NCBI GenBank assembly: GCA_023333565.1
Contig: JAJKFH010003762.1
Span: 930,001 to 994,000 of the forward strand
Direction of reading: 5' to 3'
Length of the DNA stretch: 64,000 nucleotides
Source of the DNA: Puffinus mauretanicus
Taxonomy: Eukaryota > Chordata > Aves > Procellariiformes > Procellariidae
Below, in pieces: positions 13,411 to 27,300 of this stretch. The position numbers and the translations under genes were made by a program. The notes below the pieces were generated by a model that did not search any database, was not told the DNA's origin, and worked only from the letters and a program-made list of their open reading frames with translations. How positions within the stretch are numbered: position 1 is the stretch's first letter; the number at the start of each line of letters is the position of its first letter.

Positions 13411-16400
13411 GCATCCCTCTCGCCTTGCTGTACCCCACAGACAAGGGTCCTTGTCACACAACCTAATGCAGGTGGCACCTGAATTCCCTAGGGGAGGAAA
13501 GACTTTGGATGCCACTGTAAGTAGTGGGGAAAATGAGAACCTTCCTTTTTTTTTTTGCTTGAAGTTTGATATGTTGTTATAGAGGCATATCTTTTTTTTT
13601 AATATCTGTATTTAAAATCAAAATAAATCAGTTGTGTGTCTTACTGGGTTCATATAAATGGTGTTGTGATATATTTTTAAGAGTTGGAAAATTTTTACGA
13701 GATACTAAATCTTGTTTCTGATTTCATGCCTCTTGCTGTTGCCCCAAAGCTTTTTCCCATTTTAAGGATTAAAAAACTGTCATCTTTAGAAATAGGATAC
13801 ACTTTTTCAGTGTCATTATGATACAGATATTGAAAAACAATTAGTGTTATAGCAAATCTGGCAGTTATTATTACTCATAAAGAGCTCCAGAATGAAAAGG
13901 GTTAAGTTACGAGTTCAGACAAAGTACCTGCTGAGGTAGGTTGTTTTGTCCATTTGAGGTTACCATCTATTAAAAATATTTCAAACTGGTACATGTGTAC
14001 CTTATAATTCTGTTAGATGACAAACAAAATGTAGAAAAACATGTTTTCCCCTTTCCACAGTTACATTGTTCCTGAAGTGCTGGCAGTAGTAAGAGCTTCC
14101 AGTCAGTAAACAAAGTAGATGCCGATTAGATGTATAGAGAGCCAATAAATAAAGTGACAAGGTGTCCAGTTTTAGAGTTCCTTTGCTGCCTGTGAGTTAA
14201 AAATTAAACATTTTTATAGTAAGTGAAACTAGTTACGAAACTCTCACAAAAAGGTGTAAAAAGCAGTTGGATAATGCAGTGCTTGCTTGTCATGTCAGAG
14301 AGCAAAGCTTAAAAATGTGAAGTACTTTGCAAGCCAGATAAGGTAAAGGGTCTGTAATACTTGAAGCTGCTGAAAACTACAAAATAACTAATAAAAATCT
14401 GATGGGATTTCAGTTCTCATAGCAGTGTTGGTGGTTTAATGATAGATTTGATTTGTTTTGTTTTGTTTAATCTGTCTTTAATGTTTTTCTGTATTCCGTG
14501 ATGTGATCTGATACAAATGAAGAAATGAACAATCTCGCTGTGCTGAGCAAACAGCAGGCTAATTGTTCGCTTTTTATCTAGTGCACAGAGGAGGAGGGGA
14601 ATAGTTTGTGATGAGATCAGAAATTCTAGGCAATTTTTATTTTCCATTATTCTCTTAGTTACTCATCAGAAGGATGCTGTTCTTAAAAAGAATAACAACA
14701 ACAACAAAAACCCTCCAAAAGGACAAATGCTTATAAGAAGAAATCCTTCTTAGCACTAAAAGGTGGAGATGAATGGTGATATTTAAAATGTCTCGAGTTT
14801 CTGGACATTTCCTAGATTACAAAGGTGATCTTAAAGGCCCTTTGACCTCATCTTGTTCTTTATCCAAAGAAATGCCTGGCATGAGAATTGCATTTAGTGT
14901 TGAAATGATGCCATTTAAATTATTTATCCTTAGATGATACCAAAGATGTTTCTATTCATCATCTGTCCAGATGCACAAAGTATGACTTTTCTTATCATGC
15001 TTAGATGAAGCCTTAGATGTGGGATGCTTTTAACTGAGCTAAATGTGAAACACGGGCCATTTGGTAAACTAAATGCCCTTTGTCTATTAGGTGGTGAGAT
15101 GTAGGGAGCTGTTCAGCTGGGAGCTGCAGCACAGCTGTGGTAGCTGGCCTTGGAAATCAGGGCTGAGAAACAAGTTCCTTCTTTGATCATACAGCTACTT
15201 AAAGATATTCTTATTTTTCTGTGTTTACTTACTTTTTGTCAGATGATACCAAGTATTAGTCAAAATGACAAGAGCTGTGAAGTAAGACTTCTCCGAGCAA
15301 TTGTTGAAGGAAATCCTTCATTTTTAGAAAAAATGACATAAAGCCTCCTGTCTTTTCACTTAAACTGAGCATACAAACTTAATTCAAGGTGAGTCTGGGA
15401 AGAAGCATGATTATATCTGCCATCTTCTAGTTCTTTTGTTCTCTTTTTTCCCCCCTCTCAAATATGCTAAGTCTTTAATTTTTTTTTTTTTTTTAAATGA
15501 AAGCTTCATGGACCCTGGGGGTTGGCCATTAATTTTAGGCCATTGTGTGAATGCTAACTACTTAAAAATAGCCATGGAGCCAACCTTGCTTCCTCTCAGG
15601 GTTTATCAGTTGGAAGCATCTTCTTTTTATCCTATGTGTAAGCAAAGACCTCTCTGGATTGATGATTTGATCTGTATAATGGAAAATCTAGGCAGGATAT
15701 CCTTTCTCTGTTATTCCTTGGTGTAATGGCATCAGGTTGTGTCTTAAAATGGGGGAAGGGAAAAGGAGGATCCTATTAGCAGACAAAGTGGTTTCAAGGG
15801 ACTCTTAAACAGCAGGCTTGCAGAGAACCTCTTATTTACTCTCCTTGTTGAACCATTTGTGCTTGAAGCTGCTATTATAACGTGTCAGTGGTGGCTTCTG
15901 CTGCTGTGCTCAAAAGCTTGCTCGTGTGCAATATGGACGTCTTATATTTGGAAGTTGTTGTGGATACCCTGCTGAAATATATCATGAGGAGCTTCTCTGC
16001 AGTTATTTTGAGCACTTGCAGACCTTAAGGAAATACTGCATTGACAAGCTAGATCCAGTCTTATCCTGCAGAAATGCAGTGTCTGAGCTTCCCCTGCCAA
16101 GAAAAGAATATTTCTAGTGTAATTCCATTATTAAAATGCCTCTAAAACCAAGCAGCACCTAATGTGCAATAGAGGTACAATAAATGCTTGATAAAGCGTG
16201 TGCACAGGGTAGCAAACGTACTCAAAATTATGTTGGAACATCATTATGACCTTGTATTTCAGCATGCTTGTAACTATTCCACTTAATACTCCTAGCCTGA
16301 AATTTTCCTTGGCGTTTACATGGCAGAGGACGTTACCAGCTTTTGTGATTGTGGAAGAAGCTTTGGTTTAGTTGTCTTGTGTTCAGGACAAATAGTCTGT

Positions 16401-17763
16401 GTAAAAATGACACTGACTTTTTATCCCCCCCATTCCCTTCTCCAGAAAACACAGTATAGCTCTTATACAAGAGTTGAGTCCCTCTCTGAGTTAGTTCATT
16501 CTGCCTTTGTCATCGTGACCCGTATGTGTTGTGGTGTAACCGCAAAGGAGGAACCTGAGGGCCTTGGGGAGCGATGACGGAGACAGGACGTGATTGTGGG
16601 TTTGCAAAATAATGATCAGCTGGTACTTGGGGTGCAAGACAAAAACATTAAAACTAATAAAAAGAAATGCTTTAATTGCCTATCTGGACTGTAGAATCTG
16701 TAGCCCTCAAGTGTTCATGCCAAGATGTTAGTACAATTTAAAGCACATGAATTTTTTACTGGTAATGAAGATATCTATGGGTCTTTTACATGAGGAGAAG
16801 ATAAAGATCCTTCCTTCTACACCACAAAGTGCACCTCGGCTACTTAGAATTAGCAAAGGTCCTTTTGGTATTAGCAAATTGTTCTGTGACTTTCCATCAC
16901 CACACTTTTTTTTTTTATAGCTTTAACTGCAGTATTTAAATGGACTGCTGGTTACATTTCTTACTAGAATGTCATATTATTGTATGGGACATACAGTTAT
17001 ACCTATTAGTGATCTAAAAGCTCAGATAAATAAAAATATTTGAAAAAAAAAAAGACAATGCTGTAAGAAACTTCTACTGCTATTGTTTACACTGTCGGAA
17101 AATTAAGTTTGTTGTATATAATAGCCTAATGACTATGACTTATATGCAGAATCTCAACACATGCAAGAATTTTTACCTCTGTGCTCTTAATAGTGTGTTT
17201 CACAGTTTTTAGCCTTGTTCAACCTAGGATCTCTAACAAATGTAAGTCTGTGTAGATAACGTGTTGAGAAACCAAAGCAAGGGAAGTTTTTCAAATCTTA
17301 AGCCCACCCCTCACGCATTAAATAATTCGAAATCTTACAATTGCTGTTATTTTCAGTCCATTGTGTCTGCTTCCTGTTGGTCAAAGGTTATGAGGATAGG
17401 GTGGTGTAGAGTGAGGTGGGAAGCCGGCAGGAAAAAGAAAGCTTTGCTTATTTTGGGGTAGACACAACTACAGAAATGGCCAGGACACTGCTTAAATTTT
17501 CTGAAGACTTCAAGAGGTAAACTAGGAAAAAAACCCTGTTCTTGATGTTGTTTACTTTTCTGCTGTGTAACTTGGGTATATGGAGAATGAATTGGAGTAA
17601 GTAAACAGGGGCTTCCTTAAAGAATGTTATCTTTTTGCTTGAAAAATCTTTTTTATTCAAAAAGAGGTGTAGCTTTTGTTTTGACTTACAAGTTGACTTG
17701 GTAAATTCTGCTTCTGAAGCATGAGCCTAAACCTCTACCTGTTTGTTAACTTGTATCACTAAC

Positions 17764-17765
<2 letters not shown>

Positions 17766-17794
<29 letters not shown>
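17766..17794. repeat. Poly(A), 29 bases
   Basis: The longest homopolymer in the window, about 200 bases before the CpG-rich patch. No clear retroposon body or target-site duplication was seen. Confidence 0.95.
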
Positions 17795-17799
<5 letters not shown>

Positions 17800-17997
17800 A
17801 AGTTTTATGCCACGAAGTGCAAGTAGACGCTCTGATGTGTTGCTTCAGTAGGTTACAGGCATATATGGGCATGCGTAGGTGTGTTAATACAGCCCTCTAA
17901 AACACTTAGTTTATCTTAGTATTTGTGTCGTTATTCAAGAACCATCTGTAATTTCTTGGCTGTTAAAACACTAGTGCGAGTACTTCAGCTTTGTCAA

Positions 17998-18125
17998 CAG
18001 GGAGGCTTGCCGCGCGTTGCCGTGAGCCGACGCCGGCTGACCGGGGCTCGGTCCTGGCGCTCGGGTTCCCACGGCGGGGCAGCGCAGCCTTTGTGGTGAG
18101 CAATTGGCGGCAACGCCGTTCGAAG
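17998..18125. other. CpG-rich patch in intron 1
   Basis: About 18 CpG dinucleotides occur in some 128 bases of otherwise CpG-poor intron (for example ccgcgcgttgccg, gccgacgccggc). A good donor-like site (TTGTG|GTGAGC, GT at 18096) lies inside it. It is too short for a classical CpG island. It may be an alternative first exon, an enhancer, or a retained GC-rich insertion. Confidence 0.5.
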
Positions 18126-20271
18126 GATTTGGTTTCAGAACAAGTCTTGATTCAGAAGATTGCTCTGGGGTGGGGAGAAAAAAGATAAATTAACTGGTTG
18201 TGGGGGTTCAATTCTACAAAGCTGTTGATCCTAATAATATACGGCATGAGGGTACTGTTATAGCCTAGGAAACAGTAGAAAACTTTATGTGAGTTGATGA
18301 GAGCAAGAGGAGTGTTTTGTAAGCTAATCAAAGTGATTATACCGAAGCATCTTAATTTTCAAGTATGCTGGTATGTAGTTAAATTTGCTATTGGCGTGTG
18401 ATGTAGCTGGTTTTCAAGTTTCTGAACTGTTTTGTTACTACCAGTGAGTTATTTGACTCTAAAAGTATATTGTTTGCAGTGTTGGAAAAACTATGTTTGT
18501 TATAATAGAAACTCACTTTAATTAGCATAATAAAAGCAATTTATGTATCATAATGTCTGGCAAAGAATTTTGACTTTCTGCTTGTTTATTTTGAAATTAA
18601 TTTTTCTCTGGAGTTCTTTAGGTTCACTTCAAAATCTCTGCTGAGCCTAGCTGGTAAATATTCTCAGTCATGTAAAGTGAGAATGTGTATATCGGACACA
18701 ATGCTGACTTTTACCTTAGCTTTTACTTTTCTTAGCAGCTCTTCCTGCCATATCTGCACACTTGGTTCATGCACATTGCAGATCTGATGATTTGTAATGG
18801 AAAAGCTAATAATTTTGGTCCTAAAATGTAAACACTGAGTATCCCCTTCCTAATTCTTCCTATTTCCTACAATAAGGAATTCCTTGCAATGCCTCACAGT
18901 ATTTAAAAAGTACTGTGTTGATTCTCCCTGTAATATCTTGGCAGAACAATAGATTTCCTTTAGCTTTCCCTTTACTGTGGCTGAGTAAAGCAGCTTGAGT
19001 AAGCATCGGTCTTTTCATTGCTGTAATAGTAGCTGACTCATTTACAAAAGAGGCTTCTGCTTTGGTCTACAGATATTTGATTTGCAAAAATGTCAGCTAG
19101 TATACAGCCTTGCTCTCACAAGGAATGGATAAGGATGGAGCGTCAACATGTCCTAAGTTTAATTTGTAGGGATTATTTCAAACATTGCCTGGAAGTTCCT
19201 TTGGAGACTTTTCCATGTGTGTTAATGCATGTATAGGAGCTTCTTTCATTGTGCGTACAACTAGGAGCTTAAACCAGGCTAGTTAGTTGGGAGGCAATTC
19301 GTAGAAATTATGGGCTATCTTTGCACCGTCCTCCTTAATTCATTGCTAAATCCCCCTTAATTCATCATTCCCTTTTGAAGTTGGAGAAACTGCTGCTTCT
19401 GTAGCTCAAAACCCCTTTCTTTTATGGGGAGTACAAAACACAGTATTTAAGTCTATGAATATTTTGTTGAAGAGGTGATGTGTGGAATGCCTGCCCTCTG
19501 CCATCTGTAGAAATCTCTATTTCATATGCAGCATGAGCAGGCTTGAGTGATCCAAACATGAAGCAGTGAAGCATGTGTTGTATATTGGTAGAAACTGCAA
19601 TGTCCTTTAAAGGATCCAAAATAGTGTCAGGAATTGCATGTTTTTGCATAGTTCTAGTGTCTTGCTTTTCCTTGTGTATAAGCCTTTCACAGGTGATGAA
19701 GATGGGTATCTACACAGGCAAGTAAGAAGGAAAAAAAAAGGAAAACTGAATCTGTACAAAATATTATAAAAAGCATGGGGCTTGTGATCTGGAAGAATGT
19801 GGATTTTTTCACACCTTGTTACAAACACCACTTCAAAATGACTGTTCTCCTAGGAAATGAGAAATGAATAGACAAAAATATATGGTGAAGTATTTCATCC
19901 CTGGCCATTAGTGGGAAAGCAGCTGTTGATATCAATGGAGTGTAGGCTTGACCTTTCAGCTTTGCATTTATTGTGTCTTTATAAATCCTAAATTTTTTAT
20001 TTTTCTGCGCATTGCTCTCATGCAACTTGTCACAATGTACGCGCTTGAGCTCACGATAGTGGAACTCGAGTCAAACAGCACAGCTGGTGTCTTCTCTGGC
20101 TTGTCGTGTTAAGGGGGTCGTGTCAGCACTGCAGTAATCCTTGTGATAAGTAATGTACAGACGCTTAAAAAAAAAAAAGGGCAGAACCTACCCTGAATGT
20201 TTTCTTAGATTAAGACTTGTGGGGGGAAGCGACTTCTAATTAAGAGCTGATGAAAAGACTGAAGCAACTTT

Positions 20272-20293
20272 AAAAAAAAAAAAAAAAAAAAAA
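20272..20293. repeat. Poly(A), 22 bases
   Basis: An A run continuing into a caaaaacaaa-type decayed tail, just upstream of a purine-rich block. Confidence 0.95.
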
Positions 20294-20901
20294 CAAAAAC
20301 AAACCTTTGTCTGATGAATACACAAAACCATTACTTTTTAAATAAATCCATCTGATGCGAAGCCAAATTGTAATTTGGTTGGGTGCTATCAAAGTGCTAT
20401 CAAAGAGGCTGATCTTTAGGAGGAATCTGAAGGAAGGAGATGTCATGCCCTTGCTTGTTGATTCGGGGAGCCTTCAGAAGTTGAAGACAGACAAGAGATG
20501 CAGGAGAGAAGGAAAAATGAACCAAATCTGGTATCGGTGGTGGACCAAAGCGATAGGAGGTGACTTGCAAGAGGGAAGGAGTCAAGTAAGTGCATTGACT
20601 TTCCTAAGAAGAAGAAGCTTAAAAATAGGAAAAGAGGCTCAAAACTGCAATAAAGCAAGTCAATAAATGGAGACCTTTAAAATAGAAGGTGATGTGATCA
20701 GAATGAGAGAAGGGAGATTGTCCTGGCAGTATTATCTTAAATAGGATGGATATGGGAAAGACTAGAGAGGGAGATGATCAGAACATGCCTGTCATCAGAG
20801 AGGAAAAGACCAAATTTTGGAAATGTTCTGAGAAACAGGGCAGCAAACCAAAGACCATGTAGATGTGTGGGAAGGGACCTGCAACAGATATACTTCTCCT
20901 T

Positions 20902-20931
20902 ATGCCATGACAAGCGTCATGCCATGACAAG
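20902..20931. repeat. Near-tandem direct repeat, 13 bp
   Basis: atgccatgacaag occurs at 20902-20914 and 20919-20931, with four bases between. Confidence 0.9.
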
Positions 20932-23149
20932 TGTTGTGTTTTCATTGCTGACAAAGCAATGAGAGGAGATGGCAAAGCTAATATCTGTGATAGGGAACAT
21001 CTTGCTGGCAAGACTGTTAGGGAGTTATATTTTAGCCACGCAGGGTGGGTGGTGTGAAGTAGAACAACTAGAAGTGAAAAGGTGAGTTTACAAGTGATCA
21101 GAAATGACAGAATATTTATAGGTACAAGAAATGGATAAGATGATGTAGGAAGATAGAGGGATGATCTGGTCCTGTCTTGGAGACAGCGAAATGAAGGCTC
21201 AGGTCCTGGCTTTGCTGCAGATCTCCTGCTTTATTGCTCTCTGTAGCTCTCTGAGTTGGTTCTTCGTTGGTGAAGAGATGATGGTAATTCTCTGGTGTGC
21301 AGGAGTATGGCAGAGAGAAATTTGTGTTTGCCATTAGAAAATTTCTGACATACTGCAGAAACGTAAGTATTTATTAAAGTGACTGATGCTATCAGTCATA
21401 ATAAGGGTCAGATTAACGTGAATTAGATGATACAGACCTGGCTGCACAATTACACTGGGAAATAGGCATAAGGCTCAAAAAAAAAAAAAGGGAGGAGGAA
21501 AAAAAAAAAAGCAAGAACCCCCATGCAAAATGGAAAGGACTGTGAAAATATTCATTTAGTTTTAGATTCACAAAATAAAGCAGCAGTTAGTGCTACATCA
21601 TCTGAATTGTATTTTGCGCCGTTTTTTGACGCTTTAATGAGCAGTGTAATGCTGGGGGACTAATTCACACGCTGAAACGTCAGTTATGAAACAGTGCTCA
21701 CAGTAAATCTGTGTGGAAGTATTGTTCTGCTGTATTTTCAGTGTTTTCTTTTGTTTATTTAACAAGCTAAAGTTAGAATCGACAGCACAAGGCTAGAAAA
21801 TGGTGACAATAGTTTGAAAACAGGAAATTTTGGCCTTGTGTGTATTCGGAACAGATGATCAGGATGATGGCCAGGAGAGTGGAAACTTCCACTGAGACTG
21901 TTTTTTCCTTATTTTGCTCAGTGAGAAAAGATGGTGCTTCCTGGAAAACAAGTCTTAAGTATTTAAAGAAAGTCATAATGTAGTCAGTATTTTCCTCGTA
22001 TCACACTTGTTTATTTTGCAGCAATCTGTTTACGCTTCTAGTATTTAACGCTACTAAAAGTAGAATGTTTGGACTATTGTCAAATCTTGGAAACGCGGTT
22101 TCTGCTGTTAGAATTAAGACACTAATTTTTTGTGAGCTTTTTTGTGCTCAGTTTAGTTGTTCTGTCTTACGTTTCAAAAAAAAAAAAAGAGCATCATTTT
22201 TAGGGAAGAGGATGACAGTTGCCAGTAGGTGTTATGACAATGGTTTTCACAAGTAACTATAATTACATATTCCTCAGTTCTGGTGCTCATGATATGGGCT
22301 TTATTTAAAAAAAAAAAAAGTTTTAAAAACATTTCTAGAATATGCTTTCTGAAAAACACCCCTTAATTTGTTTCCATGTAGAAATATACAAGTGTTAATT
22401 TCTCAGGGAAAACGTCAGCTGAAATTTTGAAATTTCACCACGTTGGAGTTAGTTCTGCAAGCCGGAAGAGTAGCAAGCGGAAAAAGTTAAAGTTTTGTAC
22501 TTGAAGTACTGTTACCTGATGTGACCTCTTTTGGGCACTTCCCGGCAGTCCTGCCAAATACGTGCCTTGTGGGATGAGGCTCGTCAGTGGCAGTTGTCAC
22601 TGGTCTATGCCTACCACAAACAGGATTTAAAAAGAAGCATAGTGTGAAGGAACACTTATTTTTATTTCATTTGAGCTTCTAATGGGATGCAGAGCACAGG
22701 TCTAACGCAGGAGTCGGTGGAGCTGTGCCAGAAGTGTGTTTGTCTCCTGTGATGAACAGAACATCTGGACACTAGAGATGTGGAGGCAAAAAGGAGAAGA
22801 AATACTCAACTTCTGTTTGTGATCCTTCTTCCTGTTGTTTGTCAAAGAAAATGTAGCAATTTCACTATTGTTTAACCTTTGCACTGAAGAAAAAGTAAAG
22901 GGAGAGGGATAGATGAAATAGATGGGAGCAAAAAGCATAAAGAAAATTAAATCTTGATCCCAGCAGACAAGTGAAAAGACCTCAACAGTAGGTTCAGGAC
23001 TTAAATGTTCAGGAGAGCGTTCTGAAGTGACCTTGGGCTGTCTTTTTTTTTTTTTTTTCCTCTACTTCTCTCTGGTTCACGCTCTGCATGTCTTCTACTT
23101 ACTTTATAAATTCTTATGGAGCAAGGAAATGTTTTGTCCTGTGTTTGTA

Positions 23150-23275
23150 AAACAGCAAGTGTTCTTTTGGATGCTTCCCTGTGCCCCTGGGTGAGTTGCT
23201 TCTTTCTTCCAAGTCTTAGTTGACTTCTCTGGGAAAGGAGGATGCCAAATACTGCCCTTTTAAAGTACTCTCTGT
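23150..23275 (+). repeat. Possible MIR-like scrap
   Basis: The phrases 'cctgggtgagttgcttcttt', 'ccaagtcttagttgacttct' and 'gggaaaggaggatgccaaat' echo the MIR core order (ccttgggcaagt...cctcagttt...atgggataat). The match is weak and unverified. Confidence 0.28.
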
Positions 23276-24324
23276 GGAGCGTGGAGATGAAAACCTAAGC
23301 ACAAATGCCTGCGCACTTGAGAGATGAGAAGGAAGGTCTGAGATTTGTAATTTTATTCCTGGGTCTACTGGTCATACATGAGGGAAAGATTTATTAGCTG
23401 TGTTACCAGAGCGGGACGTAAGTGATACCCTCTTTGGCTTAGCCAGTGCCCAGCAGTTTTGGAGGGTTTTTTGACTGGGTGCTACTCAAGAGAAAAAAGG
23501 TGATAAATGTGCTAGAAGAGGAGAATCAGCTTTAAATGACATGAGGATTATGGGTAATAATACTTAGCAGACCAAAGAAGGACAATGGACCAGTTTATCA
23601 GTGAGCAGAGTTACTGGACCACATGAGAGCAAATGCTGTAAAAAATTGACAGAAAAAAATAGTCTTTGATTTAACATTTCTAAGCTTTTATTTAAACATT
23701 TCAGGTAATTATTTTGGCCTCTTGAGCTTGAGGGGATCCAAATGGAAGGTTAAATCCTTTTTAAAATATAAATGTAAATTATCTACTCTTTCCTGCCCCT
23801 TCCTCCTTCCTTTCTCGCTCCATTTACACATACATCCCCTATTTCCTACATCTCTGAACTACAGCCAGCAGCTGAATGAGGTACATCTTGAATATATATG
23901 GCAGGGGAAAAAATAATAATCCATAAGTGTAAAGATTAAGGGAGGTTTAGCTACAACTTCTTCAACAGATATACCTCTTGTAAGGAGATTATATTGTAAA
24001 TCCTGTGTACTGCATACAGGTTTAGCTACAGTCTTTAACCAAACCAACCAAACAAACAACAAAAAAACCCCAACACTGCTAAATGATGCTTTCTGCCAAT
24101 TTCTTAGCTGCTTCACTCAGTTTTAAATCAGCAGTTTGTATATATGTGAGTGGAAAAACCAATCATTGGAATTTCTTGCCTTTGCTTTGTAACCTACTCA
24201 AAATGCTGTGTGAAAAATACAGAATTCCACTATTCCGTCGATCATTTGATGCTCTGTGGGTGAGCGGCTTGTCACATTTTAGACTACCTCAAAAACAAGC
24301 AAACAAGCTTGTTTCTATAGTTAT

Positions 24325-24356
24325 GATGGTCTCATGATACGATGGTCTCATGATAC
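24325..24356. repeat. Perfect 16-bp tandem duplication
   Basis: gatggtctcatgatac occurs twice head to tail without a mismatch in intron 1. Confidence 0.95.
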
Positions 24357-27300
24357 AAACAGGACAATGTTTGGCAAGAATGGTGATGTCCTATGTTAGG
24401 CCAGCTGATGGGCTTTGCAGCTCAAAAGAGAAAACAAGCTGAGAGGCACACAAGGCCTTTCTTAGTCTGAAACAAAAGCAGCAAACCTCGTTAAACCTTG
24501 TTTTGTAATAATTTACAAAGCCTACACAGGCTTTTGGTGAACTTGATTCCCATGACGTTTGCCATGCTACACTTTTAAAGGGAACAGTTTTACTTCTGAA
24601 TTAGGTATTTGATCTGCATGCAGTGTTTTGTAACTATTTATATTAGTAACACACATTTTATATATATGAAAAAATCTTTTGTTAAAAAACCCACCTTTGC
24701 TCAAATATCTTTCCAGAATTAAATTATATTGGTATTGGGACAAAATGTTTAAATCCATACTGGCTATTTTTTGAATTCTCAAACTTAATGCAGTTGACTT
24801 CTAGCACAGAAAACCAGTGCTTGATAATGTATGGCTGATAACATCAGTAACGTGACAGATAATGAGTACCTGTAATTTGCCTGTGACTTAAACCAGTTGC
24901 ATCTTTTTGGGGTGATTATTAAAAATAATCTATAACATGCTCTGTAAAAGAAAATGCAAAATTTTCAAACAAGAATGCCCAAAGGGGTAAAAAAGAAAAA
25001 AAAATTAAATTTGCATAAATACGTATTTGCACGTGTGCACGCTCTCTTTTAGAGACTTCTTCTTGGAAAACCATTACTGAAGAAGCTCTCTTCCTTACAC
25101 ATACAACACAGTATTCTGTACTTCAGTGAGGCAGCATACAGCTTTCGTTATAACGACAAATACTGAAATGTTAAAAATAGATCAAGCTTTAAGAATCCCA
25201 GATATTTTCAAATAACAAAGAGTGATTTATGTGGGCTCATTTTGCACTTTGACAAAATATAGAGGCGCTTTTGTACTATGATTAGCAAGGGTGCTGATGT
25301 CAGTTCGCTTGTCTAGCTTTAAGCTTTATTCTGCTGCTAAATTGTGCTTTGTACTGTAATCCAGAGAACCTTTGTATCTGCCTTATTAGTGTGTAGTTTA
25401 TGGAATTGCTTTTGTTTTTGAATATAATCTGTGCCAGTTTCAGTGAGTGTGACTCATTATATGACTGAAATAAACATTCACATATGCACTATGTGAAAAC
25501 TCTTCAAAAATAGTAGCAGGTGCTGGTAGGCTAAATTCAATGTTTTAAGTACTTTATAGTTGCTATTTTGTAGCCCTAAGGACTGAAAGCAAATTCTGTT
25601 TAGCTGGTTGATTTTCTGAATTTTTCAGAGTCCTATTTACTCATTAATGCTCAACAGAGATTGTCAGGATTGCTAAGAACCTTTCACTCCTTAACACGAT
25701 ACTAGAAATAAACTTCTAGAAGAGGCACACTTTGATTTTTTTTTTTATTTTTTTTTTTTTTGTGACACAAATTGTGAGACAAAATGCATCATGCTTCTCA
25801 ATTGCTCTTGTCCCTCTCCTATCTCTAATCTTTTTCCTCCTGACTTAAGCTTTGCAAATGTCATCTGAATGACTGAAGGCTGACGTTAAAGATAAAGCTA
25901 GTTTCTGAAGCAGCAGAGTTTTGCGGTTCGGTTCGTAACAGTTATCTGTGGTTGACCTTGCCTGGAGAGAAAGCCTCCAATATTGAAGTTTCCTGTTATC
26001 CCAGCATCTAAGATGTCATTTGATTTGAATACAGGAAACAAAACAAACTTTGCCAGTGTTTTTGGGTCGCTGTTAAACAGTGCTTATCAGCTGTGCTGCT
26101 AGAAGATGCTCACATTTGAAATCTAAATTGAAGGGGTTTCATCTGTTACATCTTGTACTTCTGTGTTTTACTGATCACCCCGTTAAACTTAACTGCTAAC
26201 ATGGAAATAGCTGCTTGAGACCTTGACTTGATTCAGACGTTTCAGCATTTAAAGGCAGATGCTGTATTCACAACTACAATAAATATACTTGTTTTATAAA
26301 GTATAAAAGTTATCTTAAAATCAAATAACTTTTAGAGGCTTGGTAGTTGGAGAATGGATCACAAGCCTTAATTAAGCTGTCTGGCATTTTTCCCTTTCTC
26401 CTGTTTTCTGTATTATCTTTCCATAATAGCTTCCTAAGCTTGATACCCAAAAAAGGCATGCCCACTTGACAATGAGGGTTTTGTGAGTCTCCAGTGCAAA
26501 GCTGACGGCGCTAGTTCGGAGCTGGAAGATGGCAGTGCAGTTCTCCCTCTTTGTCCTTTGTGTCCTCCCTCCGCTAGTTTGCTTGAAGGTAACAGCTACA
26601 TAAAAATGAAATGGAATCACGCTTGTGCCTCAAGAAAATGGGTCTGAATCTTTTCCTAATACATATTAAGAAACTCTTTCGTTTTTTTCAAAGCTATGTC
26701 CCATTGTGTAAAGGACAACACTCGTCTTGACCTCTTCTGGGACCATCCTTGCTGATCCTTGCATTCCTTTCCTTGGTTAGCGTGCAGCCAGGGCTGGCCA
26801 AAAGGAGAACTCACTCACCTGCTTTGGTTTTTCGGGGGTTTTTTTTTTTATTTCTTCTGTTGTTTTTTGTCCTTCCAAGGGACTTGCCGGCGACCTTGTT
26901 TGAATATCCTAAAGAAGTTTTAAATGGGGTGCCTTGGGGCATGGTGTGACTCTGCAGTGTAATGCGCAGTGGCTGGGCTACTGCATTGATTTGCCTTGGT
27001 CTCCAACATTGCTGAAAAGCGTAAAAAAACCAAATGGACAAAACAGTGATGGCTCCCCACTGTGTCCAGGCTCCACTTTTAGGTTTCTAACTGTGAATGC
27101 AGTGCAGCTCTTCTAGTGGGCAATGGCAGTACGTCTAGTTTCTTCTGTTGTGCCCATTATCCTGGCATTGGTGCATATAAGGAAGCTTATAGCATAGAAA
27201 GCTGTATTGCTGGTAGAGCTGAGCAACCAAAATGTAGCTAAGTGGGGCAATAAAGATGCTGTTGGTAACGCCAGGACAGCTGTATGCAAACCTTGGTTTC

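Noticed and set aside
25017..25036. Palindrome aaatacgtattt beside an E-box CACGTG in intron 1.
   Set aside because: Short palindromes and E-boxes are frequent by chance and there is no clustering of other sites.
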